Source of the DNA: Hungatella sp. UBA3048
GTDB lineage: Bacteria; Bacillota; Clostridia; Lachnospirales; Lachnospiraceae
Length of the DNA: 64,000 bases
Assembly (NCBI GenBank): GCA_002367105.1
Contig: DFCS01000038.1
Location: 1 to 64,000, forward strand
Direction of reading: 5' to 3'
A program made the translations under genes and the position numbers. A model generated the notes under the pieces. The model was not told the origin of the DNA. It saw nothing but the letters and a program-made list of their open reading frames with translations, and searched no databases. Below, piece after piece: positions 25,334 through 33,370 of this stretch (its first letter is position 1; each line of letters begins with the position of its first letter).

Positions 25334-25362
25334 TTGCGTGAAAATAGAGGTAGTGCTATAAT
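25334..25362 (+). promoter_or_regulatory. Promoter of the uracil/xanthine permease gene
   Basis: TTGCGT (25334-25339) and a perfect TATAAT (25357-25362), 17 bases apart. Its position excludes any start codon before about 25370 for the gene downstream. No PyrR attenuator or purine riboswitch is recognisable in the short leader. Confidence 0.7.
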
Positions 25363-25411
25363 GGGAAAGATAAAAAATTTTAAGAAGACTAAGAGAGAAA
25401 TGGAGAGCTGT

Positions 25412-26674
25412 ATGGAAAGCAAGAAAATCATTCAGGTGGAAGAGAAAGTGCCATTTAAGTTGCTGGTGCCTTTAAGTATCCAGCATATGTTCGCAATGTT
25501 CGGGGCATCGGTCCTGGTTCCTTTTATATTTGGAATCAACCCGGCAGTTGTACTGTTCATGAATGGAATGGGAACATTATTTTTTATTTTCATAACAAAG
25601 GGAAAAGCACCGGCATACCTTGGCTCCAGTTTTGCATTCCTGGCACCGGCAGGAATTGTTATCAGCAAATGGGGCTATAATTATGCCCTGGGCGGGTTTG
25701 TCGCCGTGGGGCTTTGCGGTTGTGTTGTGGCACTGATTATTTATAAATTCGGTTCAGACTGGATTGATATCGTACTTCCTCCGGCGGCTATGGGACCGGT
25801 TGTGGCACTGATTGGACTTGAGCTTGCTGGAACAGCGGCAGCCAATGCAGGCCTGAAGGATGAAATGATTGATATGAGAAATGTCATTGTATTTCTGGTA
25901 ACTCTGCTGACCGCAGTACTTGGTTCTGTGGTATTCAGAAAGTTCTTATCTGTTATCCCGATTCTGGTTGCAATTATTGTAGGATATGTGGCAGCACTTT
26001 TATGTGGTGTTGTAGATTTTAGTGAGGTCAGCACCGCAGCATGGTTGTCCTTGCCTAATTTTGCAGCACCGAAGTTTAAATGGGAAGCAATTGTCATTAT
26101 TCTTCCAGTACTTTTAGTCGTTACTTCAGAACATATCGGCCATCAGATTGTAACCAGTAAAATAGTAGATAGAGATTTGATAAAGGATCCCGGTCTTCAT
26201 CGCTCTCTGTTGGGAGATTATATATCAACCACACTTTCCGGCCTTGTAGGTTCTGTACCCACCACCACATATGGGGAAAATATCGGTGTTATGGCTATGA
26301 CAAAGGTATACAGCGTCTATGTAATCGGGGGAGCGGCAGTTCTTTCTGTAGCCTGCTCTTTTATCGGAAAGATGACGACATTAATCAATACAATTCCAGG
26401 GCCGGTAATCGGCGGGATTTCCTTCTTACTGTATGGAATGATCGGAGCCTCAGGCATACGTATTCTGGTTGATGCACAGGTTGATTATGGAAAATCCAGA
26501 AATATGGCCATGACCTCCGTAATCTTTGTAACAGGACTTTCCGGAGTTGCCGTAAAGTTAGGAAGCATTCAGTTATCAGGTATGGTCCTTGCATGCGTAG
26601 TAGGAATGCTGATGGGCCTGATGTTCTTTGTTCTGGACAAGCTGAATCTTACAAATGACAGGGATCATGCGTAA
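25412..26674 (+). CDS. uraA: Uracil/xanthine permease (NCS2 family)
   Basis: A nucleobase:cation symporter of about 420 residues with some twelve to fourteen membrane segments. VPFKLLVPLSIQHMFAMFGA is the NCS2 N-terminus (the QH motif), and TSEHIGHQIVTSKIV carries the conserved glutamate-histidine helix (TM8) with the later GGISFLLYGMIGASG. UraA-type uracil transport is the best guess; xanthine or other purines are possible. The frame is open from 25307, but the promoter at 25334 rules that out; starts at 25400 or 25412 have GGAG nearby and fit the family. Monocistronic, between two terminators. Confidence 0.85.
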   Translation: MESKKIIQVEEKVPFKLLVPLSIQHMFAMFGASVLVPFIFGINPAVVLFMNGMGTLFFIFITKGKAPAYLGSSFAFLAPAGIVISKWGYNYALGGFVAVGLCGCVVALIIYKFGSDWIDIVLPPAAMGPVVALIGLELAGTAAANAGLKDEMIDMRNVIVFLVTLLTAVLGSVVFRKFLSVIPILVAIIVGYVAALLCGVVDFSEVSTAAWLSLPNFAAPKFKWEAIVIILPVLLVVTSEHIGHQIVTSKIVDRDLIKDPGLHRSLLGDYISTTLSGLVGSVPTTTYGENIGVMAMTKVYSVYVIGGAAVLSVACSFIGKMTTLINTIPGPVIGGISFLLYGMIGASGIRILVDAQVDYGKSRNMAMTSVIFVTGLSGVAVKLGSIQLSGMVLACVVGMLMGLMFFVLDKLNLTNDRDHA

Positions 26675-26735
26675 TTGGAATAAGGAAAGATCCGGGAGCG
26701 TTTATAACCGGAAAATGTAAATAAAAGATCTGCAT

Positions 26736-26778
26736 ATACCGCAGAGCAACGAAATATCAGTTGCTTTGCGGTATTTTG
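26736..26778 (+). terminator. Terminator after the permease gene
   Basis: ATACCGCAGAGCAAC pairs with GTTGCTTTGCGGTAT (15 pairs, one G-T) around a nine-base loop, then TTTT. Confidence 0.85.
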
Positions 26779-26874
26779 CTCCGAATTTGTAACAGGGAAA
26801 ACACATAAGGCTATTTTGGCGGGAATAAGATGGATTAAGAAAGAATTGAAAGTAGTAAAAAAGAGGAAAAAGCA

Positions 26875-27501
26875 ATGTTAAATTATTTATGGGCCTTCAT
26901 GATGCTGGTGGGAGTCCTTTGGGGAGCTTTCCACGGGAATTTAAATGGTGTGACAGATGGGGCTTTAACCTCTGCAAAGGATGCTGTTATGCTGTGCATC
27001 ACCATGTTGGGAATCATGTCTTTCTGGAGCGGAATCATGGAGGTCGGGCGGAAATCTGGATTGATTGAACGGATGTCACAAAAAATGAGCCCAATACTTC
27101 ATTTCCTTTTTCCACGGATTCCGGATGAACATCCGTCGCTTGAATACATCTCTACCAATATTATCGCTAATATCCTGGGTCTTGGCTGGGCGGCTACCCC
27201 GGCAGGACTTAAGGCAATGGACGCTCTGAAGGAACTGGAAGAGAAGCGGAGAAAAGGAGAAGTTACCGGGAAGTATGTGGCAAAGCCGTTTCCGGAAGGA
27301 ACCGCAAATAATGAAATGTGTACGTTTCTTATCATTAATATTTCTTCCCTGCAGTTAATACCGGTTAATATGATCGCCTACAGAAGCCAGTACGGCAGTC
27401 CCAATCCAATGGCTGTGGTAGGGCCGGCTTTGTTGGCAACATTAATTTCTACGATTGTAGGAGTTGTATATTGTAAGTTGATGGATACAGGGAAGAATTA
27501 A
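26875..27501 (+). CDS. spmA: Spore maturation protein A
   Basis: A 208-residue membrane protein of the nucleoside-recognition (GATE) family. About five hydrophobic segments; features typical of SpmA are LGIMSFWSGIMEVGRKSG, NIIANILGLGWAATPAGLKAM and FPEGTANNEMCTFLIIN. SpmA and SpmB act together in spore core dehydration. Here spmB is missing: the next gene encodes a flagellin-cap-like protein. AGAGGAA lies upstream of the ATG. The gene appears intact. Confidence 0.85.
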   Translation: MLNYLWAFMMLVGVLWGAFHGNLNGVTDGALTSAKDAVMLCITMLGIMSFWSGIMEVGRKSGLIERMSQKMSPILHFLFPRIPDEHPSLEYISTNIIANILGLGWAATPAGLKAMDALKELEEKRRKGEVTGKYVAKPFPEGTANNEMCTFLIINISSLQLIPVNMIAYRSQYGSPNPMAVVGPALLATLISTIVGVVYCKLMDTGKN

Positions 27502-27637
27502 ATTTTCTGTATTGTAGTGGAGAGACAGTTATATTATAATGAAAATAACTATAAGCGAAGACAGAATACACAACGTATGAGAATAAGAACGTAAAGCAGA
27601 TGAGGAGGTCTGGTTTGCGGGAAAGGAGTCGGGAAGG

Positions 27638-28921
27638 ATGATAATCGGTAAAGCAGGATCCTACGGCAGCAATTATAACTATTATCAGAACATCAATCAG
27701 ATGCGGCTTGAAAGGGCTTTGGAGAAGAATCCCAGATACCAGCTAAGTGTTCAGGCGGTAAAACCTGCGCCCCGGGTAAGTTCATATTACAACGATAACA
27801 GACTGGATTTTATGAAGTCCTATAGCGCCGAAATGGCAGACATGATGGGTTCTGCGAATTCACTGCGGAGTGAGAATTCCGGAAGTGCCGTGAATGAGCT
27901 GTCTGTTGCCAGCTCTGACACTGCCGTAGCGGATGTTTCCCTGAGATATTCGTCTAAGAATCCTAAGGCCATGGCGCTTGACGTGCAATCGGTGGCAAAA
28001 GGGCAGACGAATGTGAGTGCGGGAGAGAAAAGTACAGATCAGGCTGGTTCAGATATGGACTTTGTTATCACTCAGAAAGAGAATTCTGTGTCAGTTTACA
28101 TAAGCGCCCTGAAGGACAATGGAACAGCAAGGACCAACAAGGAGATGCTTAAAGAGGCCGCCAGGCAGATCAATGCCGGGTATGTGGGCGTTACAGCGGT
28201 GGTGACCGATAAAAAAGGGGTTGCGTCCCTAAAGCTTCAAAGTAAGTCTACAGGAGAGGACAGTGCATTTACCGTGTCAGGAGAAATGGGAGCAGCTGAA
28301 GGTGCGCAGAATGTTGACACTGCTGCACAGAACGCGCGGTACACTATTAAGGAACAGAACGTAACCCGTGCCTATACCTCCCAGACGAACGAAGTATATC
28401 TGGATGCACCGCACATAACCGCTAAGCTGAAAGATACGGGAAAAACAAACATCAGTATTCAGTCTGATCCGGGTAAGATTATAAAGGGTATGTCGGATTT
28501 GATTGACAGTTATAACCGTGCGGTGAAATTTTTGAGTAAGAATATAAACCGCGGAGACGGAGTGATGGTCCAACGGAAGCGTCTTGAAACGAATCTGGGT
28601 TCGGAGGTTGCGTTAAAACAACTTGGAATTTCAAAACAGGAAGATGGAACGCTGGCGCTGGATAAGTCGGAGTTAACGAAGCAACTGAAGGAAGAACCAA
28701 AGCTTACCAAGGATTTGATATCCGGTTCCGGCGGAATCGCACAGAATCTCTTTCATAAAGCGGCAAACGCCATGCAAACCAGCCCGGAACAACTGATGAA
28801 CTTTGAAGAACAGGAAAACAATCTGTATTCCGTGTATAATTCCAATCAATTAATGGGGCGTTATGGAACAATGCAGATGAATTATGCGATGGCTGGTATG
28901 CTAATAAATTATTTAGTGTGA
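27638..28921 (+). CDS. Orphan FliD-like (flagellar hook-associated) protein
   Basis: A 427-residue soluble protein without signal peptide. The C-terminal third resembles FliD, the flagellar cap protein: IKGMSDLIDSYNRAVKFL, LGSEVALKQLGISKQEDG and TLALDKSELTKQLKEEP match the FliD C-domain pattern of a helix followed by 'LGI-x-DG-x-L-x-LD'. The middle has LQSKSTGEDSAFTVSGE, also a hook-associated type segment. The N-terminus (Tyr/Asn-rich, 1-60) is unfamiliar. No other flagellar gene is in this window, so the role is uncertain: it may be a fibre-cap or surface protein derived from FliD. AAAGGAG precedes the ATG; a terminator follows. Confidence 0.6.
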   Translation: MIIGKAGSYGSNYNYYQNINQMRLERALEKNPRYQLSVQAVKPAPRVSSYYNDNRLDFMKSYSAEMADMMGSANSLRSENSGSAVNELSVASSDTAVADVSLRYSSKNPKAMALDVQSVAKGQTNVSAGEKSTDQAGSDMDFVITQKENSVSVYISALKDNGTARTNKEMLKEAARQINAGYVGVTAVVTDKKGVASLKLQSKSTGEDSAFTVSGEMGAAEGAQNVDTAAQNARYTIKEQNVTRAYTSQTNEVYLDAPHITAKLKDTGKTNISIQSDPGKIIKGMSDLIDSYNRAVKFLSKNINRGDGVMVQRKRLETNLGSEVALKQLGISKQEDGTLALDKSELTKQLKEEPKLTKDLISGSGGIAQNLFHKAANAMQTSPEQLMNFEEQENNLYSVYNSNQLMGRYGTMQMNYAMAGMLINYLV

Positions 28922-28984
28922 GATAAGGAATGGATCAAAAAAGATTTATAACTATGGATTTCCTATCATAGTAAGAAAAGCAAA

Positions 28985-29031
28985 GAGTCCCGGAATGAAA
29001 GCTATAAAAGCCTTCATTCCGGGACTTTTTT
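28985..29031 (+). terminator. Strong terminator after the FliD-like gene
   Basis: AGTCCCGGAATGAA pairs with TTCATTCCGGGACT (14 perfect pairs, then two more through GC), followed by six T. Its core CCCGGAAT/ATTCCGGG is shared with the hairpin at 36773, which also stands beside a gntR gene. Confidence 0.92.
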
Positions 29032-29043
29032 GATGTCCGCTCC

Positions 29044-29160
29044 GGCAATGTTATTCATCGATAGATCCATCTTCTTGATAAAATACAGCAGTTCTGTTTC
29101 CGCCGGTGTTTTCCATTTGTTTTTTATACACCTTAGATTGGGATCCTTGATTACTTCGGT
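29044..29160 (-). pseudogene. Remnant of a GntR/UTRA-type regulator gene (N-terminus only)
   Basis: Read on the minus strand, 29097-29050 encodes TELLYFIKKMDLSMNN, closely like IELLHFIKQMDLSVNN near the start of the intact regulator at 36839-37633. The similarity weakens upstream to about 29160 and stops at the terminator on the other side, so the helix-turn-helix and ligand domains are gone. There is no usable reading frame. The nucleotide similarity to the intact gene over this stretch is visible by eye (about three quarters of the bases), so it is a decayed paralogue, not a recent copy. Confidence 0.65.
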
Positions 29161-29264
29161 CTTGTAATCCCTATTATCATGGCCGAATTATATTATAAAT
29201 AGACGTCTAAGTAAAAGATTTATGGCAGTTTTACTTTTTGCCGTTTATGTACAAAATCGTAAAC

Positions 29265-29284
29265 AACATACCAATTGGTATGTT
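29265..29284 (+). promoter_or_regulatory. Perfect 20-base palindrome
   Basis: AACATACCAATTGGTATGTT reads the same on both strands. It lies in a 490-base gene-free, AT-rich stretch before the GntR-type operon. TTGGTAT/ATACCAA half-sites are typical of GntR or LacI family operators. A second inverted repeat, ATGTTA-TGC-TAACAT, lies at 29411-29425. Nothing else is recognised in the stretch. Confidence 0.55.
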
Positions 29285-29474
29285 AAACGTATGAAAGGTC
29301 TGATGAATTAATTTGTATATTTGTAGTAAGTGCACAAAATATTAGATAATAAATTGTTATTTTATAATAATAATTCAAATAAATATAAAAACTCTATTTA
29401 CATACATCATATGTTATGCTAACATTAGGACAGATGAAAGTAAAAAATAACCGAATATATAAAACGTAATAATA

Positions 29475-29499
29475 AATTTGTGTGCAATTTACACAAATT
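29475..29499 (+). promoter_or_regulatory. Probable operator before the FadR-type regulator gene
   Basis: Inverted repeat AATTTGTGT-N7-ACACAAATT. Its core TGTGCAATTTACACAA (29481-29496) recurs nearly identically at 35911 (TGCAATTTGCACAA). It ends about 20 bases before the regulator's start codon, which suits autorepression by the product of 29521. Confidence 0.6.
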
Positions 29500-29520
29500 C
29501 ATTTATGGGAAGGAGGAAGT

Positions 29521-30228
29521 ATGAGAAGGAGTACAGATAAGATGCAGAATATAGATGTTCTCCCTATGGCAACGGCTCAAAAGGTCAAAACCATGATTAT
29601 CCAAAGGGAGATGAAGCCAGGAGACCGGTTGCCTACGGAGAAGGAACTGTCAGAGGTTTTTGGAGTCAGCCGTTCTACATTGAGAGAAGCTATGAAGTAT
29701 CTAAGGGCTGAAAATGTTGTTGTCATCCGCCAGGGGAGCGGGACCTTTGTCAGTGCTGGAACAGGGATAGGAGAGGATCCTCTCGGCCTGCACTTTACGG
29801 ATCAGAAATATCTTATTCAGAATCTGTTTGAAACCCGAATGTTAATTGAACCTCAGATTGCGGGACTGGCTGTGCAAAGGGCCACACCTCAGGATATTAA
29901 GAATCTTGAGAGATTAGTAGTGGAGATGGACCAGATTCAGATTAACAGCACCTCAACGGCAGAAATGGATGTTCAGTTCCATACTGCGGTTGCAGAATGC
30001 ACCCATAATGAAGTACTCATTCGGGTGGTACCCATAATCAATGAATCCATCCGGCGGAGCCACGTAGAAACCCATAATGACCTGGAGAGCTTCAAGCGTG
30101 CAAAAAGGAGCCATAAAGGTATTTATAAAGCAATTGCCGACGGTAATTTTATGGAGGCGAAATTTCTTGCTGAACGGCATGTATGGGAAACACTAAATGA
30201 TGTAAGGGAAAGGGAGGAACAAAAATGA
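29521..30228 (+). CDS. GntR family regulator, FadR subfamily
   Basis: A 235-residue regulator. The winged helix (about 12-78) has GDRLPTEKELSEVFGVSRST and REAMKYLRAENVVVIRQGSG, followed by an all-helical FCD ligand domain (about 95-225) with FETRMLIEPQIAGLA, the metal-site aspartate and histidine in MDVQFHTAVAE, and a histidine in RAKRSHKGIYKAI. FCD regulators bind small carboxylates or sugar acids. The start at 29521 has AAGGAGG upstream; a longer GTG frame runs through the operator at 29475 and is rejected. It overlaps the binding-protein gene by four bases (ATGA) and so heads its own target operon. Confidence 0.9.
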   Translation: MRRSTDKMQNIDVLPMATAQKVKTMIIQREMKPGDRLPTEKELSEVFGVSRSTLREAMKYLRAENVVVIRQGSGTFVSAGTGIGEDPLGLHFTDQKYLIQNLFETRMLIEPQIAGLAVQRATPQDIKNLERLVVEMDQIQINSTSTAEMDVQFHTAVAECTHNEVLIRVVPIINESIRRSHVETHNDLESFKRAKRSHKGIYKAIADGNFMEAKFLAERHVWETLNDVREREEQK

Positions 30229-31568
30229 AAAAAGGTTTTAACAGAAAGAAAACAATGGCAATTGTCCTGGCAGCTCTTATGGCCGGGGGAGCGCTGGCAG
30301 GCTGTTCTTCGGGCAGTAAAGAGGCTACGGCGGTCACGACAGAGACCACAACAGAAGGTACACAGACCACATCGGCAAAGGAGGGGCAGGTTCCTTCCGG
30401 GGATATAAAACCATGTACCATAAAGTTTCGTTATTGGGCCGATAATACGGATTATTCCCAACTCATGCAGGATATTATTAAGAAGTTTAACGATGAAAAC
30501 GGTAAAGGGATTACCGTCGTCGGGGAAGAAAGTCCATGGGATGGAGGTGCATATTCAGAGAATTTGTTTAATGCTAAAATGGGGGGCGGAGATATTGACT
30601 GCGCCACATGGAAGCTTACCTCTACGCCATTATTTGTAAACAACGATCTTTTGGCTGATTTAACGCCAATGATAAATGCCTGGGATAAAAAAACTGATAT
30701 TGATGACAACATTTATGACATTATGAAAGAGGCTGGAGACATGGAGCGAATCTATGTAATGCCATGGAATATCCAGGTTCTGTATGTATATTACAGGCCC
30801 TCTATCTTTAAACAGGCAGGGATAGAAGTACCGAAGACCTATGAAGAATTCTTGCAGGCCATAGAAAAGTGTACGATGGATACGGATGGGGATGGAAAGA
30901 CCGACGTATATGGTTTTGGTATGAGAGGTGCAAAAGGCGGTCAGGAACCATGGGGTAGTTTTGTATATGGACGGGGCGGAAACCTTGAGGACTTAACAAC
31001 ACCTGAGGCGGTTCAGGGCATGCAGGATTTTATTGATATTTATAATAAAGGATATGTGCCTCCGACAGCGACCAGTGACGGTTTCAGTGAGATTATTGCC
31101 AATTTCCAATCGGGATTGACAGCTATGACTATTCATCATACAGGATCCAGCAAGGACATGGAAAAGATATTCGGAGATGATGTATCTGCATTTGCATTCC
31201 CGGCAGGTAAGGGTCAATGGACATCAATGGGAGATACGGAAACGGTGATATTTGAGTCTTGCGAAAACAAAGAAGCAGCCTTTGAGTGGATATCCTATCT
31301 GGCAGCAGGAGAAGGCCAGAAAATGTGGTGTGAAGGAACTGGTAATGTTCCGGTAAGTAAGAGTATCCAGGAGACTGATTTTTTCCAGAACAATCGCTTT
31401 ATGAAAGCCTCCATTGATGGACAGAAGTTTGCAGGTATCATTCCGATTCTTGATACAACTACAGAATGGATTTCCACGCTGTGGCCCAATACCGTTTCTC
31501 AAGCACTGACCGGCAGCATAACTGCCGAAGAGTGCATGAAGACCTTACAGGCCGGTTTATATCAATAA
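30225..31568 (+). CDS. ABC carbohydrate-binding lipoprotein (family 1)
   Basis: A 447-residue extracellular receptor. The signal (1-25) ends in the lipobox LAGC with cysteine 26, followed by a Thr-rich linker to about 60. The mature protein has KFRYWADNTDYSQLMQDIIK and the SBP_bac_1 pattern through YVMPWNIQVLYVYYRPSIFK and YKAGI-like KQAGIEVPKTYEEF. A calcium-loop-like DTDGDGKTDVYG lies near residue 220, as found in many family-1 receptors. It feeds the permeases at 31633 and 32509. The ligand is not known; the transketolase genes suggest a sugar that enters the pentose-phosphate route. Confidence 0.9.
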   Translation: MKKGFNRKKTMAIVLAALMAGGALAGCSSGSKEATAVTTETTTEGTQTTSAKEGQVPSGDIKPCTIKFRYWADNTDYSQLMQDIIKKFNDENGKGITVVGEESPWDGGAYSENLFNAKMGGGDIDCATWKLTSTPLFVNNDLLADLTPMINAWDKKTDIDDNIYDIMKEAGDMERIYVMPWNIQVLYVYYRPSIFKQAGIEVPKTYEEFLQAIEKCTMDTDGDGKTDVYGFGMRGAKGGQEPWGSFVYGRGGNLEDLTTPEAVQGMQDFIDIYNKGYVPPTATSDGFSEIIANFQSGLTAMTIHHTGSSKDMEKIFGDDVSAFAFPAGKGQWTSMGDTETVIFESCENKEAAFEWISYLAAGEGQKMWCEGTGNVPVSKSIQETDFFQNNRFMKASIDGQKFAGIIPILDTTTEWISTLWPNTVSQALTGSITAEECMKTLQAGLYQ

Positions 31569-31583
31569 GGAATCGAAAAGTGG

Positions 31584-31607
31584 GGGGCTGCAAAAGAAAG
31601 CAGCCCC
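31584..31607 (+). terminator. Hairpin after the binding-protein gene
   Basis: GGGGCTGC pairs with GCAGCCCC around an eight-base loop, but no T tract follows. Such a hairpin between receptor and permease genes usually protects the receptor mRNA or partly stops transcription, keeping the receptor in excess. A similar one stands at 44471. Confidence 0.6.
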
Positions 31608-31632
31608 TTCCAGTTGGGAGGGAGAACTATCG

Positions 31633-32505
31633 ATGGTTAAAAAACGGACCATATGGCCGTATATACTGGTTGCTCCGGCAGTGCTTATCATTCTGTGCGT
31701 AGTGTTTATACCGGTTATGAATGCAGTTCTTATGAGCTTTCAGAACTATGATCTTCGAAGACCTAAAGAGATTGCGTTTCATGGTTTAACGAATTATGTC
31801 TCTGCATGTAAGGATCCGCTGTTCTGGGGAGCTCTTATTCGAACCATTTTATGGGTGGTTTGCGGAGTAGGTTTCCAGTTTTTGTTCGGATTTATTCTGG
31901 CCCTTCTTTTAAATCAGGAGTTTTTCGGAAGAGGGATAGTGAGGGCGGTCAGTATGATACCCTGGGTTACGCCGGGAGTTTTGATCGGGTTGATGTGGAG
32001 ATGGATTTATGATGGAAACTTTGGTGTTCTGAATGATCTGCTTTTAAAGCTTCATATTATTTCAGATAAAATTCCTTTTCTGTCCCGGGTGACGACCGCA
32101 TTTCCCAGTGTCATTGTGACCATCATCTGGCAAGGGATACCATTTTTTGCGCTTATGCTTCTGGCAGCCCTGCAGGGTGTATCCATGGAAATATATGAAG
32201 CTTCCAGTATCGATGGAGCAACAGCGTTGCAGAAACTTTTTTATATAACCATTCCATCCATTAAGAATACAATTTTTGTTACAGCGCTGCTTCGTGTCAT
32301 CTGGGTTGCAAACTCAGTGGATGTAATTTTTAACATGACGGAAGGCGGGCCTGCCTATTCCACCCAGACGCTCAGCGTTTATATATTTAACAAGGGAAAT
32401 GCACTGAATCTGGGTTATGCATCTGCAATGGCGTTATTACTGGCAGTACTGCTTTTGTTTGCCGCAATCCCGTACTTAAAAATGAATTTTAAAGGGGAGG
32501 AGTAA
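31633..32505 (+). CDS. ABC sugar permease (MalF/UgpA type)
   Basis: A 290-residue membrane protein with about six helices of BPD_transp_1 type. IWPYILVAPAVLIILCVVFI is the first helix; the ATPase-contact EAA loop is YEASSIDGATALQKLFYITI (about 190-209) with the conserved EAA-x3-G pattern. TEGGPAYSTQTLSVYIF is typical of MalF-like partners. It pairs with the product of 32509. GGAGGGAG precedes the ATG. No ATPase gene lies in this operon. Confidence 0.92.
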   Translation: MVKKRTIWPYILVAPAVLIILCVVFIPVMNAVLMSFQNYDLRRPKEIAFHGLTNYVSACKDPLFWGALIRTILWVVCGVGFQFLFGFILALLLNQEFFGRGIVRAVSMIPWVTPGVLIGLMWRWIYDGNFGVLNDLLLKLHIISDKIPFLSRVTTAFPSVIVTIIWQGIPFFALMLLAALQGVSMEIYEASSIDGATALQKLFYITIPSIKNTIFVTALLRVIWVANSVDVIFNMTEGGPAYSTQTLSVYIFNKGNALNLGYASAMALLLAVLLLFAAIPYLKMNFKGEE

Positions 32506-32508
32506 AGG

Positions 32509-33345
32509 ATGAAGAAACAACCTGATATAAAACAAATTCTATGCGTGTATCTTCCGCTGATTGCAATACTTATCTTTATTTTGTTCCCGTTCTATTGGAC
32601 ACTTGTCACATCCTTGAAGCCCCAGGAAGAATTATACGGCATGGTTGTTACCTACCTGCCCAGATCCATTACGCTTGAATCCTATCGGAAGCTTTTTACC
32701 ACTACGGTTAATTTCCTGGCAGCTATAAAAAATAGCTTTGTGGTGGCTGCAATAACGACTCTGGTATCTTTGACTGCATCGACGCTTGCGGCTTATGCCT
32801 TTTCCAGATACCAGTTTGCCGGCAGAAAAATTCTCATGTGCACGTTCCTTTGCAACAATATGTTTCCTACGGTATTACTGCTGATTCCGCTGTATTCCAT
32901 TATGCGTAAGATGGGACTTTTGTTCACGCCGGCTTCCCTTGTATTATCTTATACCACCTTTACCATTCCGTTTTCCGTATGGCTGCTGTTAGGATTCTTA
33001 AACGACCTTCCCATGTCACTTGAAGAAGCAGCCCTGGTGGATGGCTGCAACCGGGGCATTGCTTTTATGAGGATTATTCTTCCTATACTCGGACCTTGTC
33101 TGGTGGCCACAGGGGTTTACATTTTTATGACATCATGGAATGAATACACATTCGCTGTGATGTTTACCAATACAGAGACGCGTACCATCCCAGTCGCTTT
33201 AAAAAGCCTGATCGGACAATTAGGGGTACAGTGGGATTTACTGACAGCAGGAGGCATCATAACGATTATTCCGGTATGTATCATGTTCTTTTTTGCACAG
33301 AAGCGGTTAGTAGAAGGTTTAACAGCAGGAGCCGTAAAAGGCTGA
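32509..33345 (+). CDS. ABC sugar permease (MalG/UgpE type)
   Basis: A 278-residue membrane protein with about six helices. FILFPFYWTLVTSLKPQEEL is the characteristic MalG-type N-terminus; the EAA loop is LEEAALVDGCNRGIAFMRII; AQKRLVEGLTAGAVKG is the usual C-terminus of this group. It forms the channel with the protein encoded three bases upstream. A housekeeping ATPase of the MsmK/MalK type, encoded elsewhere, must energise the pair. Confidence 0.92.
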   Translation: MKKQPDIKQILCVYLPLIAILIFILFPFYWTLVTSLKPQEELYGMVVTYLPRSITLESYRKLFTTTVNFLAAIKNSFVVAAITTLVSLTASTLAAYAFSRYQFAGRKILMCTFLCNNMFPTVLLLIPLYSIMRKMGLLFTPASLVLSYTTFTIPFSVWLLLGFLNDLPMSLEEAALVDGCNRGIAFMRIILPILGPCLVATGVYIFMTSWNEYTFAVMFTNTETRTIPVALKSLIGQLGVQWDLLTAGGIITIIPVCIMFFFAQKRLVEGLTAGAVKG

Positions 33346-33370
33346 GTATATATAAGGAGGAAAACAAAGT

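Noticed and set aside
25140..25411. A pyrimidine attenuator or purine riboswitch before the uracil/xanthine permease
   Set aside because: The only strong hairpin belongs to the upstream operon's terminator, and the promoter at 25334 leaves a leader too short for either element.
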